A DNA stretch of 41,163 nucleotides from Phascolarctobacterium sp. (GTDB lineage Bacteria; Bacillota; Negativicutes; Acidaminococcales; Acidaminococcaceae). Below the pieces are notes generated by a model. That model searched no databases, was not told where the DNA came from, and worked only from the letters and a program-made list of their open reading frames with translations. Positions 32,669-40,019 of the stretch are shown here, piece by piece; positions within the stretch are counted from its first letter, which is position 1; each line of letters opens with the position of its first letter. The translations under genes were made by a program, and so were the position numbers. The stretch lies in NCBI GenBank assembly GCA_020024105.1, contig JAHHUH010000017.1, forward strand, positions 1 through 41,163. The letters run 5' to 3'.

Positions 32669-33874
32669 TTAATGCTTTTTAAACCATAACTTCATAGTGT
32701 CATAAATGTGAACGAGTCCTGGCTCTTGGATGATATAGGGAACCATGGTGTACATATATTTAGAGAAGGGACGGCTGAATACGCCATGCTTGTAGGCAAA
32801 TTCTTTAAAGCCCTCTAAAGTAGCAGGATCATAAACCTCAATACACATACAGCCACCCATGATTCTCACTTCTTTTACGCGAGGATCACTAAAGCCTGCC
32901 ATTTCACGCTTGGTAATAGCTTCGATGTGGTGAATTTTGTCCAGATAATGTTCCTCGTCAAAGAGCTGGATGGATTTTAAGGCTACGCTACAAGCTAGGG
33001 CATTGCCCATAAAGGTAGGACCATGCATCAGAGCATGATTGGGATTGTCGTCATAGAAGCCTGCATACACACGGTCACTGGCTACGGTTACGGCATGACC
33101 GATATAGCCACCAGTTAAGCCTTTACCTAAAACTAAGATATCCGGCTGTACCAGGTCGGCAACAAAACGATTGCCGGTACGTCCAAAGCCGGTGGCAACT
33201 TCATCAAAAATTAGTAGCACGTCGTACTGGTCGCATAGTTCACGGGCACGTTTTAGGTAGGAGATGTCATACATGAGCATGCCGCCGGCACCTTGGAGTA
33301 GGGGCTCAACAATAAAGGCGTTCAGCTGGGCATGATATTTGACAAAGGCTTCTTCTAGGGCGGGGACATTGGTAGGAACATGGACTACGTTTTTGCTGGG
33401 ACCATAGGCCTTCATAACAAAATGGTAGTCCTCGTCATCACTAACCTCCATGGCTTTAAAGGTATCGCCATGATAAGCATTGGTCAGGGACATAACCATG
33501 GTGCGGTTAGTTTCGCCTCTATTCAAATAGTATTGCAAAGCAATTTTTAAGGAAACCTCAACAGCGACACTGCCGGAATCAGAGAAAAAGCAGTGGTTTA
33601 AATCTCCGGGCAGCCATTCTTCCAATTTAGCAGCCAGCTTTTGAACGGGCTCATGGGTTAAGCCTGCCAGCATAACATGGGCGAATTTATCAGTTTGCTC
33701 CTTAATGGCAGCATTTAAAACGGGGTGTTTATAACCATGGATCATACACCACCAGGAGGAGATGGAATCAATCATCTTATTATCCTCAGTATAGAGGTAC
33801 ATGCCCTCGGCATTAATAATTTTATGAGGTTCGGGCAGATGTTTCATTTGTTGATAGGGATACCAGATACTCAT
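32669..33874 (-). CDS. bioA: Adenosylmethionine-8-amino-7-oxononanoate aminotransferase BioA
   Basis: BioA uses SAM as amino donor to turn KAPA into 7,8-diaminopelargonate. It is a class III PLP aminotransferase; the N-terminal SIWYPYQQMK and DSISSWWCMIHGY stretches are typical of BioA and bind the substrate. The cofactor-site stretches LLIFDEVATGFGRTG and the PLP lysine in VLGKGLTGGYIG follow. The 401-residue length is slightly short for the family (about 420-450) but no domain looks missing. GAAAGGAAG precedes the ATG. It is the last gene of the bioYBDA operon. Confidence 0.94.
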   Translation of the reverse strand: MSIWYPYQQMKHLPEPHKIINAEGMYLYTEDNKMIDSISSWWCMIHGYKHPVLNAAIKEQTDKFAHVMLAGLTHEPVQKLAAKLEEWLPGDLNHCFFSDSGSVAVEVSLKIALQYYLNRGETNRTMVMSLTNAYHGDTFKAMEVSDDEDYHFVMKAYGPSKNVVHVPTNVPALEEAFVKYHAQLNAFIVEPLLQGAGGMLMYDISYLKRARELCDQYDVLLIFDEVATGFGRTGNRFVADLVQPDILVLGKGLTGGYIGHAVTVASDRVYAGFYDDNPNHALMHGPTFMGNALACSVALKSIQLFDEEHYLDKIHHIEAITKREMAGFSDPRVKEVRIMGGCMCIEVYDPATLEGFKEFAYKHGVFSRPFSKYMYTMVPYIIQEPGLVHIYDTMKLWFKKH

Positions 33875-33889
33875 TTTTAACTTCCTTTC

Positions 33890-34576
33890 TTATGCATATA
33901 ATGCTTCTAAAGCTTTAATATCAATAGCTAAATCGGTGTCACCAGCAGCTACGCAGGCTACCACCTTGACGCCAGTTAAGGCTTCACACATTTTTAGATT
34001 ATCCTCATGGAGAAAATTACCCTTTTCGAAGTGATTGAAAATAATGCCACGTAGGGGAATATGATGCTCTTGCATATAAAAGGTGGTTAGCACTACGTTG
34101 TTAATGGTGCCTAAACCTGCATCAGCAATCATCAGACAGCCTGCATCACAGGCTTTGACTACGTCCTCCAGCTGCATTTTGCAGTCCTTATCATAACGTA
34201 AGGGGCAGATGATGCCACCGGAGCCCTCCAGGGTGATGTAATCGTATTTTTTACAGATGTTCTGAAAGCCGGCTACTACCTGGTCCAGCTCTACAGGGTG
34301 ACCTTCTACCTTGGATGCTAGATGGGGAGATACTGCTACCTCATAAACATAGGGACACATTTCCTCAGTGGGCTGTTCGATGCCGGACATATTTTTGACC
34401 TGGAGTGCATCGCCGGGGATGAGGTTTCCCTGGGGATCTTTAGCATTACCACTCATAGCAGCCTTATAATAGGCTGTCCTATGACCTGTCTCATGTAATT
34501 TTTTGACAATTAAACCGGTAACATAGGTTTTACCTATATCGGTACCGGTACCAGTAATAAATAGCTTTTTAGTCAT
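33890..34576 (-). CDS. bioD: Dethiobiotin synthetase BioD
   Basis: BioD closes the ureido ring of dethiobiotin from diaminopelargonate, CO2 and ATP. The P-loop GTGTDIGKTYVTG is at residues 8-20, and EGSGGIICPL lies in the middle as in the family. The 228-residue length is normal. The ATG lies 8 bp inside the end of bioB, so translation is coupled. It works between BioA and BioB in the path. Confidence 0.93.
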   Translation of the reverse strand: MTKKLFITGTGTDIGKTYVTGLIVKKLHETGHRTAYYKAAMSGNAKDPQGNLIPGDALQVKNMSGIEQPTEEMCPYVYEVAVSPHLASKVEGHPVELDQVVAGFQNICKKYDYITLEGSGGIICPLRYDKDCKMQLEDVVKACDAGCLMIADAGLGTINNVVLTTFYMQEHHIPLRGIIFNHFEKGNFLHEDNLKMCEALTGVKVVACVAAGDTDLAIDIKALEALYA

Positions 34577-35540
34577 GACAACGTTTCGCCTCGTATCCTA
34601 ATTCTTTTAATAATTTCATATCTGTTTCCATGGTGATACCTGAGGTAGTCAGCATATCACCAGAAATAGCTGCATTAGCACCGGAAAGAAAGCAGCTTCT
34701 GCCCTTGTCCGGTAGAAGACCTCGACCACCTGCCAGGCGGATGGAGGCATCGGGAAGGATAAAACGGTAAACTGCTACAATGCGGCGCATGTCCTCATTG
34801 GTTAGACGACGATTATGCTCCATCGGGGTACCAGGAATGGCATTTAACATGTTGATGGGTACGCTGTGGATATCCAGTTCTCTTAAGGAAAGCGCCATAT
34901 CAATGCGGTCCTCCGGACTTTCGCCCAGTCCCATAATACCGCCACTGCAGACGGTAAGCCCAGCCGCCTTGGCTGCTTTAATAGCAGCTACCTTGTCAGC
35001 AAAGGTATGACTGGTACAAACCTTGGGAAAGAAGTTTTGAGAGGCTTCAAGATTATTATGTACCCTGCAGGCGCCGGCCTCCTTGAGCTTGCGGAAGTTT
35101 TTTTCATCCAGCAGGCCGAAGGAAACACAGACAGCAATATTGGTTTCTTTCCTAATAGTACGAATGGTTTCGCAAACCTTGTCTACGTCCGCATCAGAAA
35201 GCTTACGACCTGAAGTAACGATGGAATAACGCAGAATGCCTTGGGACTCATTGATTTTGGCATGCTTGAGAATTTCTGCCGTATCCAGAAGAGGATATTC
35301 CATAACATGGGTTGGATTATGGGCTGATTGAGCGCAAAAACGACAGTTTTCGGAGCAACGGCCACTTTTGGCATTGACGATGGTACAGATATCAAAATTG
35401 TTTTGGCAGAAATGCTTGCGAATTTTATTAGCTTTTTCTGTAAGCTCTTCTAGGGGTTGGTCGTATAGCTTGAGGGCCTGTTCTCTGGTTACAGGCCTTC
35501 CTTCCAGCACTTGGTTATATAATTCTTCAACAAAAGTCAT
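34569..35540 (-). CDS. bioB: Biotin synthase BioB (radical SAM)
   Basis: BioB inserts sulfur into dethiobiotin with SAM radicals. The radical SAM motif CSENCRFC is present about 60 residues in, followed by AQSAHNPTHV, and the second cluster ligands are conserved in the barrel (for example the CSGGIMGLGE stretch). The C-terminal part includes LAGGRG. I chose the ATG at 35540 (323 residues); a TTG at 35546 that overlaps the bioY stop in a TTGA junction is equally possible, as the AAAGGA site lies between 4 and 10 bases away. Confidence 0.94.
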   Translation of the reverse strand: MTFVEELYNQVLEGRPVTREQALKLYDQPLEELTEKANKIRKHFCQNNFDICTIVNAKSGRCSENCRFCAQSAHNPTHVMEYPLLDTAEILKHAKINESQGILRYSIVTSGRKLSDADVDKVCETIRTIRKETNIAVCVSFGLLDEKNFRKLKEAGACRVHNNLEASQNFFPKVCTSHTFADKVAAIKAAKAAGLTVCSGGIMGLGESPEDRIDMALSLRELDIHSVPINMLNAIPGTPMEHNRRLTNEDMRRIVAVYRFILPDASIRLAGGRGLLPDKGRSCFLSGANAAISGDMLTTSGITMETDMKLLKELGYEAKRCHD

Positions 35541-35542
35541 GC

Positions 35543-36100
35543 TCAAGACATCCTTTCTGGTTTTAAGATAGGAATAAGACGTTTACTCAAAAATGCACCG
35601 GCAAAGCATAAAAGAACGTCGCCAGGCACCGCAAGGATAAAACAATAGAGGAAGAGCGGCCAAACCTCAATGGGAACATTCAGATAGTAGTTACTGACAA
35701 AGTAGTAATAAATCATGCCAAAGGCATAGACAACTGCCAAACCAACAAAATTAGCAATGAGCAGACGTTTATAACCGGGCTTTTCTACCTGATTGGCAAT
35801 TTTCCCAGTTAGGTAAGCACCTGCTGCGAAGCCTACTAGATAACCAAAGGTTGGTTGGGCTAAGTAGCCTGGACCACCACCCTGAGTGAAGATGGGTAAG
35901 CCTATTAAGCCTAAAATAACGTAAACACTGACAGCAGTACCGCCTAGCCTGCCACCTAAAAGCAGACCGGCAAGCATTGTAAATAAATATTGCAGGGTAA
36001 AGGGTACAACGGGAATAGGAATACGCATAAAGGCACCAGCCGCAATTAGGTCTACAAAGACGGCACATAAAATTAATTTTTTTAACTTTTCATTTTTCAC
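35543..36100 (-). CDS. bioY: Biotin transporter substrate-binding subunit BioY
   Basis: BioY is the membrane S component that captures biotin for ECF-type uptake. The 185-residue protein has about six hydrophobic segments and the family stretches AAGAFMRIPIPVVPFTLQYL and YLVGFAAGAYLTGKI. The start is a GTG with GGGAGA about 8 bases upstream. It is the first gene of the biotin operon. No ECF ATPase or EcfT genes are nearby, so it must share a general ECF module or act alone. Confidence 0.93.
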   Translation of the reverse strand: MKNEKLKKLILCAVFVDLIAAGAFMRIPIPVVPFTLQYLFTMLAGLLLGGRLGGTAVSVYVILGLIGLPIFTQGGGPGYLAQPTFGYLVGFAAGAYLTGKIANQVEKPGYKRLLIANFVGLAVVYAFGMIYYYFVSNYYLNVPIEVWPLFLYCFILAVPGDVLLCFAGAFLSKRLIPILKPERMS

Positions 36101-36275
36101 TTTTCTATCTCCCTCGAGTTAGATTTGCTGTGGGAGCCGGCAGAGGTGGCCTACTGCTGCCAACATATCTATTCAGTGTAATCTGCCATTATTTTGTAAA
36201 TGCTACGAATCACTGAAGGCTACTATCCGGAAGAATAGCCTTTCTAAAAACTTAAGATATGCTCCAACTGTGACA
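36101..36275 (-). promoter_or_regulatory. Long untranslated leader of the biotin operon
   Basis: About 160 bases lie between the predicted transcription start and the bioY GTG. The leader contains a hairpin of AAGGCTA / TAGCCTT around 36213-36241 and a GC-rich self-complementary part near 36130-36155. No known riboswitch was recognised. It may be only a spacer. Confidence 0.4.
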
Positions 36276-36328
36276 ATGATAGCACATTTTATAAGCATGG
36301 TCAACTTAAAACAATAATAAGTTAACCA
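36276..36328 (-). promoter_or_regulatory. Biotin operon promoter with BirA-like operator
   Basis: On the minus strand TTGACC (36299-36304) and TATCAT (36276-36281) are spaced by 17 bases. A near-perfect inverted repeat, TGGTCAAC (36298-36305) and GTTAACCA (36321-36328) with a 15-base spacer, overlaps the -35. Half-sites of the GTTAAC type and this spacing resemble BirA operators (known form TTGTnAACC-N15/16-GGTTnACAA). Repression of bioY-bioB-bioD-bioA by BirA with biotinyl-AMP is therefore likely. BirA itself is not encoded here. Confidence 0.7.
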
Positions 36329-36338
36329 ATTTTTAAAA

Positions 36339-36360
36339 GGTAAACTTGAAATGGTTAACT
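36339..36360. promoter_or_regulatory. Extra GTTAAC-type half-sites between bioY and the exported-protein gene
   Basis: GGTAAAC (36339-36345) and TGGTTAACT (36352-36360) lie beside the BirA-like operator. The latter is a perfect reverse complement of AGTTAACCA at 36320-36328, with 23 bases between. They are 50-70 bp upstream of the plus-strand promoter, so the regulator might also influence the divergent gene. Confidence 0.4.
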
Positions 36361-36406
36361 ATTTAACAATTAATAAAAATGATTTAAAAACCATTAAGAA
36401 CTTTTC

Positions 36407-36435
36407 TTGTGAAGCGTATAAAAATTTGTTATAAT
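36407..36435 (+). promoter_or_regulatory. Promoter of the small exported-protein gene
   Basis: TTGTGA (36407-36412) and a perfect TATAAT (36430-36435) are spaced by 17 bases, 26 bp before the ATG. Confidence 0.75.
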
Positions 36436-36461
36436 TTACTGTAATGAAAGGAGTTATTAAC

Positions 36462-36911
36462 ATGAAAAAAATATTATTAGCTATTTTAGCTGTAAGTTTT
36501 AGCTGGTTACTGCAGAATCCGGTTTTGGCTCATGAATTCAACCCCTATCAGGGTATTTATCAGCAGATTTCCCAACAGGAGCTGAAGCGGGGAAGAGTGC
36601 AATTTGTATATGTTTTAAAGGATGAGGATGGCGCTGCTTTAAGTAATGCTACCTTAAAATATTTTGATTATACTGGTCAGGAACATACTACGGTATCGGA
36701 TGCTCAAGGTCTGGTACGCTTAATGTTCCTGCAGGGACAGCCATTCGTGCAGGTTAAAGAGGTTGTGACAGGACAACAGGCCTTGCCCATCGTGGGAGAG
36801 GCTGTAACAGCCAGTGCGGAACGTCAGGACTTTAAAAAGGGTGTAGTTGAATATTATGTTTTGCAAAGAGCTATGGGTAAGCAGGTTGTCCATATTTTTG
36901 AAGCAGACTAA
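36462..36911 (+). CDS. Small exported protein with a beta-sandwich-like domain
   Basis: The 149-residue protein has a signal peptide (KK, then a hydrophobic core, cut probably after PVLA at residue 23), followed by a mature start HEFNPYQ. The mature part from about residue 40 to 115 has the pattern of a carboxypeptidase-regulatory or transthyretin-like beta sandwich (VYVLKDEDGAALSNATLKYF, then a DAQGLVRLMF turn). Function is unknown; the His next to the cut site is not enough to claim metal binding. The ATG at 36462 has AAAGGAG 8 bases before it, better than the upstream ATG at 36444. It has its own promoter and terminator. Confidence 0.7.
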   Translation: MKKILLAILAVSFSWLLQNPVLAHEFNPYQGIYQQISQQELKRGRVQFVYVLKDEDGAALSNATLKYFDYTGQEHTTVSDAQGLVRLMFLQGQPFVQVKEVVTGQQALPIVGEAVTASAERQDFKKGVVEYYVLQRAMGKQVVHIFEAD

Positions 36912-36920
36912 ACGATACTC

Positions 36921-36950
36921 AAGCTCCGAGTGCATACTCGGAGCTTTTTC
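36921..36950 (+). terminator. Terminator after the small exported-protein gene
   Basis: A perfect 11-bp stem (36921-36931 with 36936-36946) with a 4-base loop is followed by a short T-rich end. Confidence 0.88.
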
Positions 36951-37039
36951 TGTCAGCAGGTATTTAGCGGCTGAATGGGGAACATTACATACAATATATT
37001 GAGGTGTAATTTATAAAATTAGTCCTAGGAGGTGGGGTC

Positions 37040-38692
37040 ATGTATTTAGGCATTGACGTAGGCGGGACATTTACCGATGCGGTTATTATTACCGAGGGAC
37101 AGGTAGTTAACCAGGCTAAGGTGCCTACTAACCATGAGGATGTTTTTACCTGTATTGTAGAAGCACTGGACCAGGTGCTGGTGGGGATTAAGATGGCGGC
37201 TCTAAAAAGAGTCGTATTATCCAGTACCATAGTGACCAATGCTTTGACTGAAAATAAAGTAGCCCCTGTATTTTTAGCAGTTATGACGGGACCTGGTATG
37301 AACGTGACGGGGAAATTCCCTGTGGAGCCCTATTATGTAAGTGGCTATGTTGATCATCGGGGGAAAATTACCGCTCAGCTGGACTGGAGTAGGCATCGGG
37401 ATTTATTAAACAAAAAGGGAAGAGGGGTTTGCGCAGTCAGTGGTAAGTTTGCTGTGCGCCAGCCCCAAAATGAATACCTATTGGCTCATGAATTAAAAAA
37501 ATGTGGCTATCAGAAGGTTTTTTTGGGTAGTGAACTAAGTGGTGAACTAAATTTTATCCGACGTACTAATTCAGCTTATTTTTCTGCCGCAGTCTATGAG
37601 CTTTTTCAACGTTTTGCCAATAGGGTACAAAGAGCCTTACAGGAAAGAAATATTTATGCACCCATTCACGTTTTAAAGGCTGATGGTGGTACGCTCCCAT
37701 TGGAGGTTGCTTTACAGCAGCCGGTAGAAGCAGTTTTTACAGGTCCGGCGGCTTCAGTATTGGGTATCGAAGCGCTGGCGGCACCCCAGGTGAGGAGCAT
37801 TTCCCTGGATGTTGGTGGTACTACTACGGATATTGCCTTTTGGGAGAATGGTATCCCGCTGATGGCCAAGCGTGGTGCCGACATTAATGGTTATCATACG
37901 GCCGTAAGAGCTTTTCATATGCGTAGTGTCGGAATTGGTGGCGATAGTAAAATAAAAAAATTAGCCGATGGTGCCTATCAGGTTGGACCGGAGCGTGAGG
38001 GTCCAGCAGCTGCTCTGAACGGGATGCGGGCTACTTTGTCGGATGCTCTAATTGTGGCTGGTTATGTAAGCTTTGGCAGCTATACAAGAGCCTTGGCGGT
38101 GATAAAGGAGCTTGGTGGTGAACCCTTAGCCGAGGCCAATAAAATTGTTCAGGCAGCCGTTGCGAAAATTACTGAAACTATTGAAGAAATGCTTGTGGAA
38201 TGGGCAAAGCAGCCGGTTTACACTGTTGATGACGTAATTAAAGGAAGCGAATTCAAGCCCCAGCAGCTTATTGGTGTAGGTGGCGGCTCTCTTGGCTTAG
38301 TCAAGGCAGTGGGAGAAGCAATGCACCTAAACGTAGATATTCCCGTGGGTGCTATGGTAGCTAATGCCATTGGAGCCGCAGTTGCTAGACCTACCCTGGT
38401 AGCAGGTTTACGAGCAGATACTACGAAGGGCTATTACCTGATTCCGGAAAGTGGCAGAAGAGAAAAACTGCCCAGACCCTTTAACCAAAAGGTAGCAGAA
38501 GAAATTTTGACGGCCTGGCTCCATGAGCAGGCTAAAGCCTGGCAGCTGCCTAACCAGGCAACAGAGGTTATTAGCTGTGAAAGATTCCGCACCATTCATG
38601 ATTATGCCCGCGTAGGCGATATTTACAATTTACGTATGCAGCTGAAGCCTGGTATCCTGTATCAGGTGTGTGGTAGGGAGGTGCTCCTATGA
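37040..38692 (+). CDS. Hydantoinase/oxoprolinase family protein (HyuA-like, single polypeptide)
   Basis: The 550-residue protein belongs to the ATP-dependent hydantoinase/5-oxoprolinase A family of the ASKHA fold. The N-terminal phosphate-binding motif GIDVGGTFTDAV (residues 4-15) and the second one, LDVGGTTTDIAFW near residue 257, are clear. The family includes hydantoinases, acetone/acetophenone carboxylase subunits and oxoprolinases, usually with a HyuB partner. No HyuB gene follows. AGGAGGTGGGG precedes the ATG, and the stop overlaps the next gene by 4 bp. Substrate is not known. Confidence 0.87.
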   Translation: MYLGIDVGGTFTDAVIITEGQVVNQAKVPTNHEDVFTCIVEALDQVLVGIKMAALKRVVLSSTIVTNALTENKVAPVFLAVMTGPGMNVTGKFPVEPYYVSGYVDHRGKITAQLDWSRHRDLLNKKGRGVCAVSGKFAVRQPQNEYLLAHELKKCGYQKVFLGSELSGELNFIRRTNSAYFSAAVYELFQRFANRVQRALQERNIYAPIHVLKADGGTLPLEVALQQPVEAVFTGPAASVLGIEALAAPQVRSISLDVGGTTTDIAFWENGIPLMAKRGADINGYHTAVRAFHMRSVGIGGDSKIKKLADGAYQVGPEREGPAAALNGMRATLSDALIVAGYVSFGSYTRALAVIKELGGEPLAEANKIVQAAVAKITETIEEMLVEWAKQPVYTVDDVIKGSEFKPQQLIGVGGGSLGLVKAVGEAMHLNVDIPVGAMVANAIGAAVARPTLVAGLRADTTKGYYLIPESGRREKLPRPFNQKVAEEILTAWLHEQAKAWQLPNQATEVISCERFRTIHDYARVGDIYNLRMQLKPGILYQVCGREVLL

Positions 38693-40002
38693 AGGATACA
38701 TTGGGTTTAGTATTTTTTCCGGCTTTTGATTGGATGATTAGCCCCAACCATCCGGAGCGGCAGGAGCGTCTGCTCTATACCCGTGACCAGCTGGAGGAGG
38801 AAGGGCTTTTTGATTGTGAAGAAATAAGGGAATACCGTTCCAGGATGGCAGAAATAGAGGATTTGCAAAGAGCCCATGTAGGGGTGCCAGATATTGCCCG
38901 TCTCATTACTCCTGCACATTTAGCTTCTGCCGGTGGCTGTCTAACAGCAGCGGATGCGGTAATGAAGGGAGAGGTACGGCGTGCTTTTTCCTTGGTACGT
39001 CCGCCTGGACACCATGCTATGCGGGTTGTTCATGGCATTCGTGGATTTTGTACTGTTAATATTGAAGCGATAATGGTAGAATATTTACGGAGCCGATATG
39101 GTGTACGTAAGATTGCCGTAGTAGATACGGATGTTCACCATGGGGACGGTTCTCAGGACGTGTTCTATCACGACCCGAATACCCTCTATATATCCTTTCA
39201 TCAGGATGGCAGGACGCTTTATCCTGGAACTGGCTTCCCTGATGAGGCTGGTAGTCCAGGTGCTTGGGGAACCAATATAAATTTGCCCCTGCTTTCTACT
39301 ACTGGTGACGAAGGACTTCATCGCTTATATGATGGCTTGATTACCCATATTTTGGAGGATTTTCAACCAGAATTAATAATTAATTCTGCTGGGCAGGATA
39401 ATCATTTTTCTGACCCCTTAGCATCCATGTGCGTAACGGCGCAGGGCTATGCTCGGCTTGCAGATAAGCTGCAGGCAGATATAGCAGTTTTAGAGGGAGG
39501 CTACTCTATTGAAAGTGCCTTACCTTATGTGAATACAGGTATTATCCTGGCTATGGCAGGTTTGGATTATAGCAAGGTTGTGGAGCCTGACTTATCCGGA
39601 CTTCGGCGGCAGGATCCCCGCTGTAATCAAAGAGTGGACCAGCTGATTGAGCAGGTTGGCGATTTGTATTTTAACAGGGAGAAAACTAAGCGGGAATTGC
39701 TGGCTAAATGTGGTACTACCTGGCAACGTAGGAAGCATATTTATTATGATGAAGAAGGTATTCGGGAAGAACAGATAGAAACAGTCCATTATGGTCAAGG
39801 TGGCAGCTATTTTACCATTCAGACAGCTGCTGAGGATACCCGCTTTGGCGACCAGGATGCTTTTATTGTCTGCCTGCCACGGGAGATAAGCTCCGGCATG
39901 CGCAAACAGGCCTATGATGAAGCCTGGAAGGAAAAGAAAATTGGTCGTTGGCAATATGTGTTGGTACAGGATATTGCTACGGGTAGGATTGAAAAAATAT
40001 AA
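38689..40002 (+). CDS. Histone deacetylase family protein with an extra C-terminal domain
   Basis: The first 300 residues are a histone-deacetylase-fold hydrolase. Active-site parts are RPPGHH (104-109), the zinc ligands D148 and H150 in DTDVHHGDG and D237 in QDNHFSDP, and the LEGGYS loop with the tunnel Tyr. Bacterial members remove acetyl groups from polyamines, acetoin-pathway proteins or other small amides. About 120 further residues after 310 do not belong to the core and show a helical part then a beta-rich part. The start overlaps the hydantoinase-like gene (ATGA), so both are translated together. The substrate is unknown. Confidence 0.85.
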   Translation: MKDTLGLVFFPAFDWMISPNHPERQERLLYTRDQLEEEGLFDCEEIREYRSRMAEIEDLQRAHVGVPDIARLITPAHLASAGGCLTAADAVMKGEVRRAFSLVRPPGHHAMRVVHGIRGFCTVNIEAIMVEYLRSRYGVRKIAVVDTDVHHGDGSQDVFYHDPNTLYISFHQDGRTLYPGTGFPDEAGSPGAWGTNINLPLLSTTGDEGLHRLYDGLITHILEDFQPELIINSAGQDNHFSDPLASMCVTAQGYARLADKLQADIAVLEGGYSIESALPYVNTGIILAMAGLDYSKVVEPDLSGLRRQDPRCNQRVDQLIEQVGDLYFNREKTKRELLAKCGTTWQRRKHIYYDEEGIREEQIETVHYGQGGSYFTIQTAAEDTRFGDQDAFIVCLPREISSGMRKQAYDEAWKEKKIGRWQYVLVQDIATGRIEKI

Positions 40003-40019
40003 GGGGATAGTAAAGTATT

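Noticed and set aside
39592..39954. 120-codon minus-strand frame in the C-terminal part of the HDAC-like gene
   Set aside because: The plus-strand frame continues with good ribosome site and coupling; the minus frame has no support.
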